Origin: Actinomycetes bacterium
GTDB lineage: Bacteria; Actinomycetota; Acidimicrobiia; Acidimicrobiales; Acidimicrobilacustridaceae
Length of the DNA: 64,000 nt
Direction of reading: 5' to 3'
Assembly (NCBI GenBank): GCA_029782145.1
Contig: JAKOVH010000002.1
Span: 1 to 64,000, forward strand
Positions 31,652 to 40,095 of the stretch are shown here, in pieces (the first letter of the stretch is position 1; every line of letters begins with the position of its first letter). Position numbers and translations under genes: made by a program. Below the pieces are notes generated by a model that was not told the DNA's origin, made no database searches, and saw nothing but the letters and a program-made list of their open reading frames with translations.

Positions 31652-33283
31652 ATGTTTCACGTCAGCGAGGCGGCGCTCGACTTCGCCCTGACTCACGTCA
31701 TCGCAAAGGGCGACACGGACATCCTTCCGCCTGCGCATGAGTACCGGGCAGTTCTGGCCCAGTGGGACTCGGTACGGTCCGATCTGGCCGGCCGCGATCT
31801 AGACACCTGGCATGTGCGACCAGCCCGCAGGTGTCTCTCACCGAAGCGCGGTCTGGCTTTCCGCGTCGCGACACAACTCGATCCGCTGGACACACTGCTG
31901 ATCACCGCTGTCGTCTACGAGATCGGCCAGGAGCTTGAAGCCCGGCGGGTGCCTGTGGACGACGCCATCGTTCACTCGTACCGGTTTGGACCTACGTCCG
32001 CGGGTCAGCTCTATCTACCGGCGTGGTCGTTCGAGTCGTTTCGTGAGCGGTCCCTATCGGAGGCTCGAGCTCGTGGCGGAGTTGTCCTCATGACGGACAT
32101 CTCAGACTTCTTCCAGCGGATCTACTTCCATCCACTTGAGAATGCCCTGTCGGTTGCCACCGCCAGCCGTGACCACGCCCGTGTCATTGGCAAGTTCATC
32201 TCCGGCTGGAATCAGAGCGTCTCGTACGGGATCCCGGTTGGACCGTCGATTTTCCGCCTTCTGGCCGAGGTGACCATCGACGACGTGGACCGAGCTCTCC
32301 TAAGCGAGGGCTACGCCTACTGTCGCTTCTCCGATGACTACCGGGTGTTCGTGGCGGACGAGCGGAGCGCACGGGAGGCCTGTGCATTCCTCGCGAATCT
32401 CCTCCTTCGTCACCACGGGCTCACCCTCCAGGAGAGCAAGACGGAGATCGTCGCGGCAGAGGACTTCATCAGACGCTTCGAACGAACGGAGGAGGATGCC
32501 GAGCGTGCCGCGCTTCGTGAGAGCTTCGACGACCTTCGACGACAGCTCCGCAAGCGGGAGGAGCAGGAGCTCATCGACATGGCCGATGTCGGTGAAGAGA
32601 CCGACTACTGGGATGCCTGGGTCGGTCTGGATGAGTACGCAGACATCGACTACGAGGATCTTGACGATGACCAGAAAGCGATCGTCGACGGATTGAACCT
32701 GTGGCAGGTCCTTCGGAGACAGCTGGAGGACACCGGCGCCTTGGACGTGCCGCTCACACGGTTTGTCCTACGTCGAATCGCGCAGCTGGGCCTGCAGGAC
32801 GATGAGGCCCTGCTGTTGTCCGATATCGCGCGGCTCTACCCGGTGTTCCCGCAGCTGGTTCAGGCACTGGCAGTACAGCACCCCGGGGATGCCCGTGCTC
32901 GCACGGAGCTGGGTGGCCGACTGCTTGCACTTTTCGACGACCCTGTGGTGGGGCACCTCGAATACCACCGGGCGTGGATCCTCAGCGTCTTCAACGACGC
33001 CACTTGGGGGCACGCTGACGAGATATCTCACGCCTACTCGAAGTTCTCCGACCAGCTCACGCGCCCTGAGGCCATCACTGCCCTCGCTGCCGCGGGCGTC
33101 GCGCATTGGTTCCGTTCGCGTAAGCAGGACGTGACGAACCTGCCACCGTGGGAACGCCGAGCGTTCCTCGCGGGTGCGCGGTGCCTCCCGAGGGACGAAG
33201 CCAGGCACTGGTTCCGATCCATTCTTCCGCAGCTCGACGAGCTCGAGCGCGTCGTGGTGTCGTGGGCGCAGACAAATGTCTAG
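31652..33283 (+). CDS. Defence-type reverse transcriptase (Abi/UG-like) with helical C-terminal domain
   Basis: A 543-residue protein with reverse-transcriptase motifs: MTDISDFFQRIY (catalytic D149), SYGIPVGPSIFRLLAE (motif 4, about 191-206) and YCRFSDDYRVF (motif 5, D228-D229, where SDD replaces the common ADD). The C-terminal 250 residues are all-helical, with repeats resembling HEAT/alpha-rep domains of AbiA/AbiK-type and DRT enzymes. No group II intron maturase or retron VTG motif is present. ATG 31652 has a strong ribosome-binding site. It lies 24 bp before an OLD nuclease gene, so the two probably work together against phages; the exact group cannot be set without a tree. Confidence 0.8.
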   Translation: MFHVSEAALDFALTHVIAKGDTDILPPAHEYRAVLAQWDSVRSDLAGRDLDTWHVRPARRCLSPKRGLAFRVATQLDPLDTLLITAVVYEIGQELEARRVPVDDAIVHSYRFGPTSAGQLYLPAWSFESFRERSLSEARARGGVVLMTDISDFFQRIYFHPLENALSVATASRDHARVIGKFISGWNQSVSYGIPVGPSIFRLLAEVTIDDVDRALLSEGYAYCRFSDDYRVFVADERSAREACAFLANLLLRHHGLTLQESKTEIVAAEDFIRRFERTEEDAERAALRESFDDLRRQLRKREEQELIDMADVGEETDYWDAWVGLDEYADIDYEDLDDDQKAIVDGLNLWQVLRRQLEDTGALDVPLTRFVLRRIAQLGLQDDEALLLSDIARLYPVFPQLVQALAVQHPGDARARTELGGRLLALFDDPVVGHLEYHRAWILSVFNDATWGHADEISHAYSKFSDQLTRPEAITALAAAGVAHWFRSRKQDVTNLPPWERRAFLAGARCLPRDEARHWFRSILPQLDELERVVVSWAQTNV

Positions 33284-33307
33284 GAACCGGATTCAACAGG
33301 GGAACTC

Positions 33308-34936
33308 ATGGCGCGACTGACCTACCTGGAGGTCAGCGGCTACCGCTCGATCGATGGCGACCTGTGCGTCAGAGTTCCGCCTGGCAAGCCGCTCGTCATA
33401 GTTGGCGAGAATAACGCCGGAAAGTCGAACATCATTCGGGCGATCGACCTTTTGCTCGGAGATCGCTGGCCTGGCTCATGGGCTCCGGAGGACCATGAGT
33501 TCTATGGCCGGGACCCGTCAGGAGCGATCCGGATCTGTGGTGATGTCGACGGTGTCGCGTGGAACCGCACAGGTGTCGAACGGATCGTTCTCACCAATAG
33601 CGCCGGCCGGAGTGAGATCAACATCGAGCTCGAGGACGGCAGCCAACGGTGGCCGAACAACGAGACACGGGCGCAGCTGCCCTGCGTCTTGATCAACGCC
33701 GATCGACGTCTCAGCTACCAGCTGAGCTATGCGTCCCAGTGGACGATGCTGTCGAAGCTGATGCATCGCTTCCACAAGGCTCTCACTGCAGACCCGGATA
33801 GGCGGGATGCGCTGAAGGCGCACTTTGATGCCCTCCATGAGATCTTCGACGGTGTTCCCGAGTTCTCGGTCTTCGTCGAGCGGCTTCAGGACGAGGTCGG
33901 CCAACTCGGCGGAAACATGCCGTATGGACTCGAGATCGACTTCTCGGCGTACGACCCGTCGAACTTCTTCCGTGCGCTGCGAGTCACACCCAAGCTCGAT
34001 GGTGAGCATCGGTCCTACGACGAGCTGGGAACGGGGCAGGAGCAGATCCTCGCGCTTGGCTTCGCCTATGCCTACGCGGCAGCCTTCGGTGCCACGGGTG
34101 AGGGCCTCGTACTCGTTATCGAAGAGCCCGAAGCCCATCTGCACCCGTTGGCTCAGGACTGGCTTGCGTCCCAACTCCACCGGTTCACAGCCGAGGGGGT
34201 GCAGGTGATTGTGACAACGCACAGCCCTGCTTTCATCGATCTCCGGAACCTCGATGCTCTCGTGCTCGTCCGCAAGGTCGCCGGAGCGACGTGCGTCTCT
34301 CAGCTCACCGCCGCTGAACTCGCTGACTATTGCCGCAACCATGGGGCACCGAAGGCAATGGCCGACTCGATCCTCGAGCACTACGACATCAACTCGACCC
34401 CGGCCTTGCGAGCGGGGTTCTTCGCCCGGGCCGTGATCCTGGTGGAGGGCGCGACAGAGGAATTCGCTCTGCCCGTGCTGCTGCGGCATCTCGGCCTGGA
34501 CCTGGTCGGAACGGGAGTCGCTTGTATCCCAGTTGGCGGGAAGGGCAACCTCGCTAAATGGTGGCGGCTGTTCACAGCCTTCGAGATCCCGACTTACGTC
34601 ATCTTCGATAACGACACGTCCGACGACGGCTCGGGAGCGAAACGATGTGATGTGCTCTGCGCTCTCGGGATCGGTACCGAAGAGCAGTCCGCGTATCTGG
34701 AGACCACAGAGCTCGTCGTCCGGCCCGGCTTCAGCGTGATGGGAGTCGATTTCGAGGCAACGCTGAGAGGTCTCCTTCCGGAGTACGCAGCCCTCGAAGT
34801 GGAGTGCGCCGATGTCAACGGTCAGATGGGTAAGCCATTCGTCGCGAGGTGGGTTGCGGAACGCCTTACGGACGTCGATAGCGAACGACTGGCAGAGCTC
34901 GCCGGGCGGCTACGCGAGATTGCGGCGGCGTCGTAG
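33308..34936 (+). CDS. OLD-family ATP-dependent nuclease (AAA ATPase plus TOPRIM)
   Basis: A 542-residue protein. The ABC-type ATPase has Walker A GENNAGKS (33-40), the signature-like ELGTGQEQILAL, Walker B LVLVIEEPEAHLHP (about 270) and the switch VTTHSPAFID (about 303). The TOPRIM nuclease follows with VILVEGATEEFALPVLL (about 376) and IFDNDTSDDG (about 433). OLD proteins degrade DNA and serve as effectors in P2 OLD, Gabija (GajA) and some retrons. No GajB-like UvrD gene is adjacent. The partner here is the reverse transcriptase 24 bp upstream, which suggests an RT-OLD defence pair. Confidence 0.85.
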   Translation: MARLTYLEVSGYRSIDGDLCVRVPPGKPLVIVGENNAGKSNIIRAIDLLLGDRWPGSWAPEDHEFYGRDPSGAIRICGDVDGVAWNRTGVERIVLTNSAGRSEINIELEDGSQRWPNNETRAQLPCVLINADRRLSYQLSYASQWTMLSKLMHRFHKALTADPDRRDALKAHFDALHEIFDGVPEFSVFVERLQDEVGQLGGNMPYGLEIDFSAYDPSNFFRALRVTPKLDGEHRSYDELGTGQEQILALGFAYAYAAAFGATGEGLVLVIEEPEAHLHPLAQDWLASQLHRFTAEGVQVIVTTHSPAFIDLRNLDALVLVRKVAGATCVSQLTAAELADYCRNHGAPKAMADSILEHYDINSTPALRAGFFARAVILVEGATEEFALPVLLRHLGLDLVGTGVACIPVGGKGNLAKWWRLFTAFEIPTYVIFDNDTSDDGSGAKRCDVLCALGIGTEEQSAYLETTELVVRPGFSVMGVDFEATLRGLLPEYAALEVECADVNGQMGKPFVARWVAERLTDVDSERLAELAGRLREIAAAS

Positions 34937-35323
34937 CATTCGATTCTTGACGCTCCTTGCCTCGGCGCCCGCGGATAGGACGAGCAGAGGTCACCGACTC
35001 GGTGCATGCACCTTTGCTCCCGTTGAGTGCCGTCGCCTCCGGCGCGCCTGACGTCTACCGGTACCGCTCCTGCTCCCGCCGTGCCTGGGTCCGGCCCCTC
35101 AGAGCGTGAGCTCACCCCTCAGCATCGGAGTGTGCTCACGGGTGTCTACGCCCCTCCGACACGGACTCGAACAGTGTTCGAACACCCGCCGCTCGAGTCA
35201 CCATGAGGCTCGAGCGGTTCCGCGTCAGGGGTCGTGCCGAAACCATCGCAGCAGAGCATTGTCACCCTGGTGACGAGCATCGGCTCCTCACCGGCGCACC
35301 GATGGGCGGGACGCGAGCAGCAG
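34937..35323. other. 387-bp intergenic junction with att-like copy C and a hairpin
   Basis: No gene is supported. CGCCCCTCCGACAC at 35149-35162 matches the end of attachment copy D and the last 12 bases of A and B. A 9-bp perfect hairpin, CCGCTCGAG/CTCGAGCGG (35189-35197 and 35209-35217), follows; it may end transcription. The base composition changes from the mobile cargo to the catabolic cluster here. Confidence 0.45.
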
Positions 35324-36235
35324 TCAGTCGATCAGCTCTTGGAGTAGTTCGGTGGTGCGGCGGATCGATGAGCGTCGATCCTCACCGACGGGGACGATGG
35401 CGGCCCAGATGTCGGTGGCGCCGGCGTCGATCAACGCGTGCAGTTCGGCGCGCACGGCGGCCTCCGATCCGACGATGGCGGCCTCGGGCGGACTCGAGGC
35501 GCCGCCCAGCTCCATGATCCGCTGGTAGTTCGGCTGATCGGCGTACATGGTCGAGTAGGCGACGACCGCGTCGCGGGCCTCGGCTTCGTCGTCGTGCACC
35601 GCTACGGGCAGACCGGCGACAATGCGAGGGGAGGGCCGCCCCGCGGCGCGGGCGGCTTCGTTGATCCGCGGTGCCACGTGCGCTTCGATCGCCTTGGCCG
35701 GCGCCATCCACAACACGGTGCCGTCGGCGACCTCGCCCGCCAGCCGTAGCAGTCGAGGTCCGAGCGCGGAGAGCAGCAGGGGGACAGGTTGCGTCATCGG
35801 CACGGCGCCGGCGGGGACGTGCGCCGACCAGTCGTCGCCTTCAACGTCCACGGCCTCACCGCGCAGCAGTGCGGCCAGGATCCGCAGGTACTCCTCGGTG
35901 TTGCGTCCAGGATGGTCGTAGGTCATCCCGTAGATCTCGATCGACGACGCGTGCGATGGCCCGATCCCGATCGTGAGTCCGGCTCGGCCGATACCGGAGG
36001 TGGCGGATGCGATCCGGTTGGCCTGCAGGACCGGGTGGACGGGCCACGTCTGCAGCACCGCGGTGCCGAGCTCGATCGAGGTGGTGGCTCGGCCGGCGAA
36101 GGCCATGGCCACGAGGGGGTCGCCGGTGACGACGCTGGCGTACCACAGTGAAGTGAACCCGTCGGCCTCCGCTTGTTGGGCCTGCTCGACGACCTTGTCG
36201 ACCGAACGCCCTCCGCCGGTCAGTCCGATACGCAT
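35324..36235 (-). CDS. Luciferase-like (LLM), probably F420-dependent oxidoreductase
   Basis: A 303-residue TIM-barrel flavin-type oxidoreductase. The N-terminus MRIGLTGGGRSVDKVVEQAQ and GFTSLWYASVVTGDPLVAMA, a central LTIGIGPSHASSIEIYGM and PVLLSALGP-like cofactor loop are typical of the F420-using actinobacterial group. Usual length. The ATG has AAGGGGAG upstream. It is transcribed away from the SnoaL-like gene, sharing a region with a perfect palindrome. Substrate unknown; hydride transfer in breakdown of a xenobiotic, terpenoid or steroid is likely from its neighbours. Confidence 0.85.
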   Translation of the reverse strand: MRIGLTGGGRSVDKVVEQAQQAEADGFTSLWYASVVTGDPLVAMAFAGRATTSIELGTAVLQTWPVHPVLQANRIASATSGIGRAGLTIGIGPSHASSIEIYGMTYDHPGRNTEEYLRILAALLRGEAVDVEGDDWSAHVPAGAVPMTQPVPLLLSALGPRLLRLAGEVADGTVLWMAPAKAIEAHVAPRINEAARAAGRPSPRIVAGLPVAVHDDEAEARDAVVAYSTMYADQPNYQRIMELGGASSPPEAAIVGSEAAVRAELHALIDAGATDIWAAIVPVGEDRRSSIRRTTELLQELID

Positions 36236-36278
36236 CTGTGCTCCCCTTGGTTTCCGAGGCGGTCATCGGCGCGTGTGC

Positions 36279-36294
36279 CCATACGAGCGTATGG
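36279..36294. promoter_or_regulatory. Palindromic operator between divergent genes
   Basis: CCATACGAGCGTATGG is a perfect inverted repeat (7-2-7) in the 118-bp gap between the LLM oxidoreductase and the SnoaL-like gene. It is a plausible regulator site. It differs from the P450 operator, so the regulator may not be the local TetR. Confidence 0.45.
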
Positions 36295-36353
36295 CATCTG
36301 GTGGGGGACGCGCCTACCCTCACGGGCTAGCGCACGACCAGGGGGTACACCAC

Positions 36354-36914
36354 GTGAGCGACACGACACTCGATCAGCTCAGGGCGGACGTCGAGTTCTT
36401 GCTGGACCGCACGGCGATCTTCGATTGCATCGCCCGCCACGCCCGCGGTCACGACCGCCACGACGCCGACTTGATCGCGAGCACCTACCACGACGATGGC
36501 GTCGACGAGCACGGCTACGCCATCAACCCTGGCGCGCAGTATGCGGCGTGGGCCAACGCCCAGCACGCGGCGAGTTCGGCCTCGCACCTGCACAACGTCA
36601 CCACCCACCTGTGTGAGATCGACGGCGACGTCGCCACGTGCGAGAGCTACGTCTTGGTCGTGCTGCTCAGCCCCGACGCCAAGTCGACGACGATCATGAA
36701 CGGCCGCTACCTCGACCGGCTGGAGAAGCGCGATGGCACGTGGCGCATCGCGGTGCGACGCTCGACGGTCGACGCTGTGATCAGCGGGGACGCGTCGATG
36801 CTGGGCCATCCGTTCTTCAAGCAGCAGGGCTACATCAAGGGCACGCGCGACCACGACGACATCTCCTACCAGCGGCCGATCGCCCTCGAGGGCTCTGAAC
36901 CTGCCCGTTGGTGA
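36354..36914 (+). CDS. SnoaL-like/NTF2-fold protein
   Basis: A 186-residue cone-shaped alpha+beta protein. LDRTAIFDCIARHARGHDRH, the paired HDDGVDEHG and SHLHNVTTHLCEIDGDVATC match the SnoaL_4 group, which includes dehydratases, isomerases and dioxygenase small subunits. GTG 36354 gives the family length. It is commonly found near P450s and SDRs in actinobacterial catabolic clusters, where it may act as a polyketide- or steroid-type isomerase or dehydratase. The reaction is not predictable from sequence. Confidence 0.75.
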   Translation: MSDTTLDQLRADVEFLLDRTAIFDCIARHARGHDRHDADLIASTYHDDGVDEHGYAINPGAQYAAWANAQHAASSASHLHNVTTHLCEIDGDVATCESYVLVVLLSPDAKSTTIMNGRYLDRLEKRDGTWRIAVRRSTVDAVISGDASMLGHPFFKQQGYIKGTRDHDDISYQRPIALEGSEPARW

Positions 36915-36979
36915 CCTCCTACGGCACCGATCCGCAGCGCCCACCTGCGAAGATGCCGTGTCCGTGATGAGGAGGAGCT

Positions 36980-37600
36980 ATGGCGACCGCTCGACGGGTC
37001 GGAACCGAGACATCCAAGACCCGCGCACAGATGCTCGACGCCGTCGAGCGCCTCATGGTCGACAAGGGCTACGCGGCGATCACCTATCGCGCCGTCGCCG
37101 CTGAGGTCGGCGTCACCTCGGGCAACGTCCAGTACTACTTCCCGACGCTCGACGACCTGTTGGTCGCCACGATCCGCCGGCGCACGGACCAGAGCCTCGA
37201 CCGGCTCCTCAACATGCTCCAGGCCCGCCCCAACCAGCCGTTGCGGGTCCTGTGGGAGTTCTCCAACGACGAGACCGTCGCGGCGCTCACGATGGAGCTC
37301 AGCGCGCTCGGTCATCACCGCCCGTCGGTCAGCGCCGAGATCCGCAACCACACACGCCGCTTGCGCGACGTCCAGCTCGCCGCTTTGGCCGCGGCACCGC
37401 ATGTCAACCGAGACGACGCCGTCCCAGCGCCGGCGCGGCTGTTCCTCCTCAGCGGCATCCCGAAGCTGGTGCGCATGGAAGAGGACTTCGACGTCGACAC
37501 CGGGCACGCCGAGATCGTCGCCCTCGTCGAGGCCTACCTCGACACGGTCGAACCCGCAGCCGCCGCCCCTCGCGCCCCGGGCAGACGCACCCGCCGCTAG
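36980..37600 (+). CDS. TetR-family transcriptional regulator
   Basis: A 206-residue repressor type. The N-terminal helix-turn-helix reads AAEVGVTSGNVQYYFPTLDD (about 45-65), preceded by RAQMLDAVERLMVDKGYAAI. The C-terminal ligand domain is all-helical. AGGAGGAG precedes the ATG. It lies 106 bp upstream of the P450 gene, in whose promoter a 26-bp palindrome is found, so it probably represses the P450-SDR operon and responds to the pathway substrate. Confidence 0.88.
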   Translation: MATARRVGTETSKTRAQMLDAVERLMVDKGYAAITYRAVAAEVGVTSGNVQYYFPTLDDLLVATIRRRTDQSLDRLLNMLQARPNQPLRVLWEFSNDETVAALTMELSALGHHRPSVSAEIRNHTRRLRDVQLAALAAAPHVNRDDAVPAPARLFLLSGIPKLVRMEEDFDVDTGHAEIVALVEAYLDTVEPAAAAPRAPGRRTRR

Positions 37601-37645
37601 CCAGCGGCGGCGCTGCAGCCATCCCCTTCCACCACCGAACAGGCC

Positions 37646-37671
37646 CGTTGCGTTACGGATGTAAGGCAACG
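37646..37671. promoter_or_regulatory. Candidate TetR operator upstream of the P450 operon
   Basis: Arms CGTTGCGTTAC (37646-37656) and GTAAGGCAACG (37661-37671) pair at 10 of 11 positions around a GGAT centre. Size and symmetry suit a TetR dimer. The site lies 35 bp before the P450 start, overlapping the likely promoter. Confidence 0.6.
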
Positions 37672-37706
37672 CTGTACGGTTGTGTGGCAGATCGAGAGGG
37701 GGACGC

Positions 37707-38897
37707 GTGGCCGACCACGAGCTCTACTACGACCCATACGACGTCGACATCGATGCCGATCCGTATCCGGTCTACAAGCGCCTGCGGGACGAGGCGCCGC
37801 TCTACTACAACGAGCGCTTGGACTTCTGGGGGCTGAGCCGCTTCGCTGACGTCGAAGGGGCGTTGAAGGACTTCAAGCGGCTGAGCTCAGCCAAAGGCGA
37901 CATCCTCGAGGTGGTCAAGGCTGACCCGGCGATGCCCCCGGGGGTGTTCATCAACGAGGACCCGCCCGAGCACACGATGCACCGAGCCTTGGTCTCGCGG
38001 GCGTTCACGCCGGGGCGGATGAGGAAGCTCGAGGCTCAGATCCGGGCGTTCTGCGCGGCGTGCCTCGATCCCCTCGATGGCGACGAGCGGTTCGACTTCG
38101 TGTTGGACCTCGGTGCCCAGATGCCGGTCAAGGCCATCGGGATGTTGTTGGGCATCCCCGAGGCCGACCAGCCCTCGGTCCGAGACGCAGCGGTGCGCAA
38201 ACTGCGCAACAAGCCGGGCGAACCACTGAAGGTCACGAAGGAGCGCTACTTCAGCGGGAAGGCGTACGCCGAGTACGTCGCGTGGCGAGCGGAGAACCCG
38301 TCGGACGATCTGGTCACCGAACTGCTCAACGTCGAGTTCGAAGATCTCTCCGGGGAACGACGCAGGCTCACCCAGGACGAGCTGCTCACCTTCATCGCCG
38401 TGATCGCCGGAGCAGGCGTTGAGACCACCGGGCGGCTCTTCGGGTGGATGGGCAAGGTCCTCGCCGAACACCCCGACCAACGCGCCCAGGTGACCAAGGA
38501 TCGTTCGCTCGTGCCGAAGGCGGTCGAGGAGCTGTTGCGGTTCGAACCCCCCGGACCCCACGTCGCCCGCTACGTGGCCGAGGACGTCGAGTACCACGGG
38601 CAGGTGATTCCCGCCGGGAGCGCGCTGCTGCTGATGGTGGCCTCGGGCAACCGCGACGAACGACGCTTCGACGACCCCGATCGGTTCGACATCCACCGCG
38701 ACATCGGCCAGTCCCTCACCTTCGGCTACGGCGCCCACTACTGCCTGGGAGCCGCCCTCGCCCGCATCGAAGGCCGGGTCGCGCTCGCCGAGGTCCTCGA
38801 CCGGTGGCCCGAGTGGGAGATCGACCTCGACAGCGCCGTTCGAGCCCCCACGTCAACGGTTCGCGGTTGGGACTCGATGCCGGCGGTCATCCGATGA
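37707..38897 (+). CDS. Cytochrome P450
   Basis: A 396-residue soluble bacterial P450. The I-helix oxygen-binding motif is AGAGVETT, the K-helix ExxR lies in VEELLRF, and the heme loop is FGYGAHYCLGAA with the ligand cysteine near residue 346. The start is GTG 37707 with GAGAGGGGG upstream. Its stop overlaps the glyoxalase-fold gene (ATGA). No ferredoxin gene is adjacent, so electrons must come from elsewhere. Hydroxylation of a hydrophobic substrate (terpenoid, steroid or similar) is likely but not specific. Confidence 0.93.
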   Translation: MADHELYYDPYDVDIDADPYPVYKRLRDEAPLYYNERLDFWGLSRFADVEGALKDFKRLSSAKGDILEVVKADPAMPPGVFINEDPPEHTMHRALVSRAFTPGRMRKLEAQIRAFCAACLDPLDGDERFDFVLDLGAQMPVKAIGMLLGIPEADQPSVRDAAVRKLRNKPGEPLKVTKERYFSGKAYAEYVAWRAENPSDDLVTELLNVEFEDLSGERRRLTQDELLTFIAVIAGAGVETTGRLFGWMGKVLAEHPDQRAQVTKDRSLVPKAVEELLRFEPPGPHVARYVAEDVEYHGQVIPAGSALLLMVASGNRDERRFDDPDRFDIHRDIGQSLTFGYGAHYCLGAALARIEGRVALAEVLDRWPEWEIDLDSAVRAPTSTVRGWDSMPAVIR

Positions 38898-39355
38898 CCG
38901 ACCTCGGGATCGTCGACATCGCGGGCGTGTCGCACATCGGGCTGTGTGTTTCCGACTTCGAGACGTCCCTGCGGTTCTACACCGACGGGCTCGGCTTCGA
39001 GGTGGCCGAAGGATGGGACATCCCCAGCGCCCTGGCCCAACTCGCGGAGGTACCACCGCCGATCGCCTGCCGATCGCAGATGCTCGTACGGGGCGCCTGG
39101 AAGCTCGAACTGCTCGGTTGGCAGGAACCGCACGCCGAAGGCCAAGCGCTCGAGACGCGCCGCCAGATCGGCTTCACCCACCTGTCGATCCACGTGTCCG
39201 ACCTCACCGCAGTCGAGGCGCGGCTGGTCGCGTTGGGCGCCGAGGCGATCGAGTCGACCCGCAGCCACATCCCCATGCCCGTCGGGTCGATGGACGTCGT
39301 GTTCCTCGCCGACCCCGACGGGATCCGCATCGAGCTCATCCAGGAGAGCCCATGA
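38894..39355 (+). CDS. VOC/glyoxalase-fold protein
   Basis: A 153-residue vicinal-oxygen-chelate protein with two beta-alpha-beta-beta-beta modules: VSHIGLCVSDFETSLRFYTD at the start, then IGFTHLSIHVSDLTAVEARL and VVFLADPDGIRIELIQ at the end. The metal ligands H, H and E are in the expected places (SHIG, THLSI, IELIQ). Such enzymes are epimerases, lyases or extradiol dioxygenases. The gene overlaps the P450 stop and the following SDR start by 4 nt each. Confidence 0.85.
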   Translation: MTDLGIVDIAGVSHIGLCVSDFETSLRFYTDGLGFEVAEGWDIPSALAQLAEVPPPIACRSQMLVRGAWKLELLGWQEPHAEGQALETRRQIGFTHLSIHVSDLTAVEARLVALGAEAIESTRSHIPMPVGSMDVVFLADPDGIRIELIQESP

Positions 39356-40095
39356 GCCGGGTCGCCGTCGTCACCGGCGGCGCCTCGGGTGTGGGCCAAG
39401 CGATCGCGCAGCACCTCGCCCGTGTCGATCACAGTGTCGCGGTGCTCGACCTCGACGGCGACGCCGCCACCGCGGTCGCCGAGGACATCGCCCGCAGTGG
39501 GCCACGTGCGCTCGGACTGCCCGTCGACGTCGCCGATCGCGACCAGGTCGAAACCGCCTACGCACAGATCCGCGCCGAGCTCGGGCCCATCGAGGTCCTC
39601 GTCACCAGCGCGGCGGTGTCGGGGTTCATCCGCTTCCAGGACATCACCGCCGAAGACTGGGACCGCGCCATACGGGTGAACCTGACCGGCACGTTCCACT
39701 GCGTGCAAGCGGCGATCGGGGACATGGTCGAGGGCCGCTGGGGTCGGATCGTGACCATCTCCTCGGCCGCCGGTCAGACCGCCTCGCCTCGCCAGGCGCA
39801 CTACTCAGCGTCCAAGGGCGGCGTCATCGCCATGACCAAGACGATCGCCGCCGAGTTCGCCCGCAAGGGCATCACCGCCAACACCGTTTCCCCGTTCACC
39901 GTTGACACCCCGATGCTGCGCCATGCCCAAGAGGCCGGTCAGCTCCCACCGGCCGAGGTGCTCGCGGGCATGGTCCCTGCCGGACGGCTCGGAACGGTCG
40001 ACGACATCGCCGCCACCGTCGCGTTCCTCTGCTCGGAAGAGGCCAGCTTCATCACCGGCCAGATCATTGCCCCCAACGGAGGAGCCGTCACGTGA
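39352..40095 (+). CDS. SDR-family NAD(P)-dependent oxidoreductase (FabG-like)
   Basis: A 247-residue classical short-chain dehydrogenase. The cofactor motif is TGGASGVG, a DLDGD acidic end of beta-2 favours NAD, and the active site is S (ISSAAGQ)...YSASKGG. The C-terminal FITGQIIAPNGG matches the FabG group. It overlaps both neighbours by 4 nt. It probably oxidises or reduces an alcohol or ketone made by the P450 pathway. Confidence 0.9.
   Translation: MSRVAVVTGGASGVGQAIAQHLARVDHSVAVLDLDGDAATAVAEDIARSGPRALGLPVDVADRDQVETAYAQIRAELGPIEVLVTSAAVSGFIRFQDITAEDWDRAIRVNLTGTFHCVQAAIGDMVEGRWGRIVTISSAAGQTASPRQAHYSASKGGVIAMTKTIAAEFARKGITANTVSPFTVDTPMLRHAQEAGQLPPAEVLAGMVPAGRLGTVDDIAATVAFLCSEEASFITGQIIAPNGGAVT

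Noticed and set aside
31652-33283. Retron or group II intron reverse transcriptase
   Set aside because: No maturase or HNH domain, no VTG motif and no clear msr-msd inverted repeats were found. The long helical C-terminus fits abortive-infection-type RTs better.
33308-34936. Gabija system (GajA-GajB)
   Set aside because: The OLD protein is GajA-like in layout, but no UvrD-type GajB is adjacent. The partner is a reverse transcriptase.
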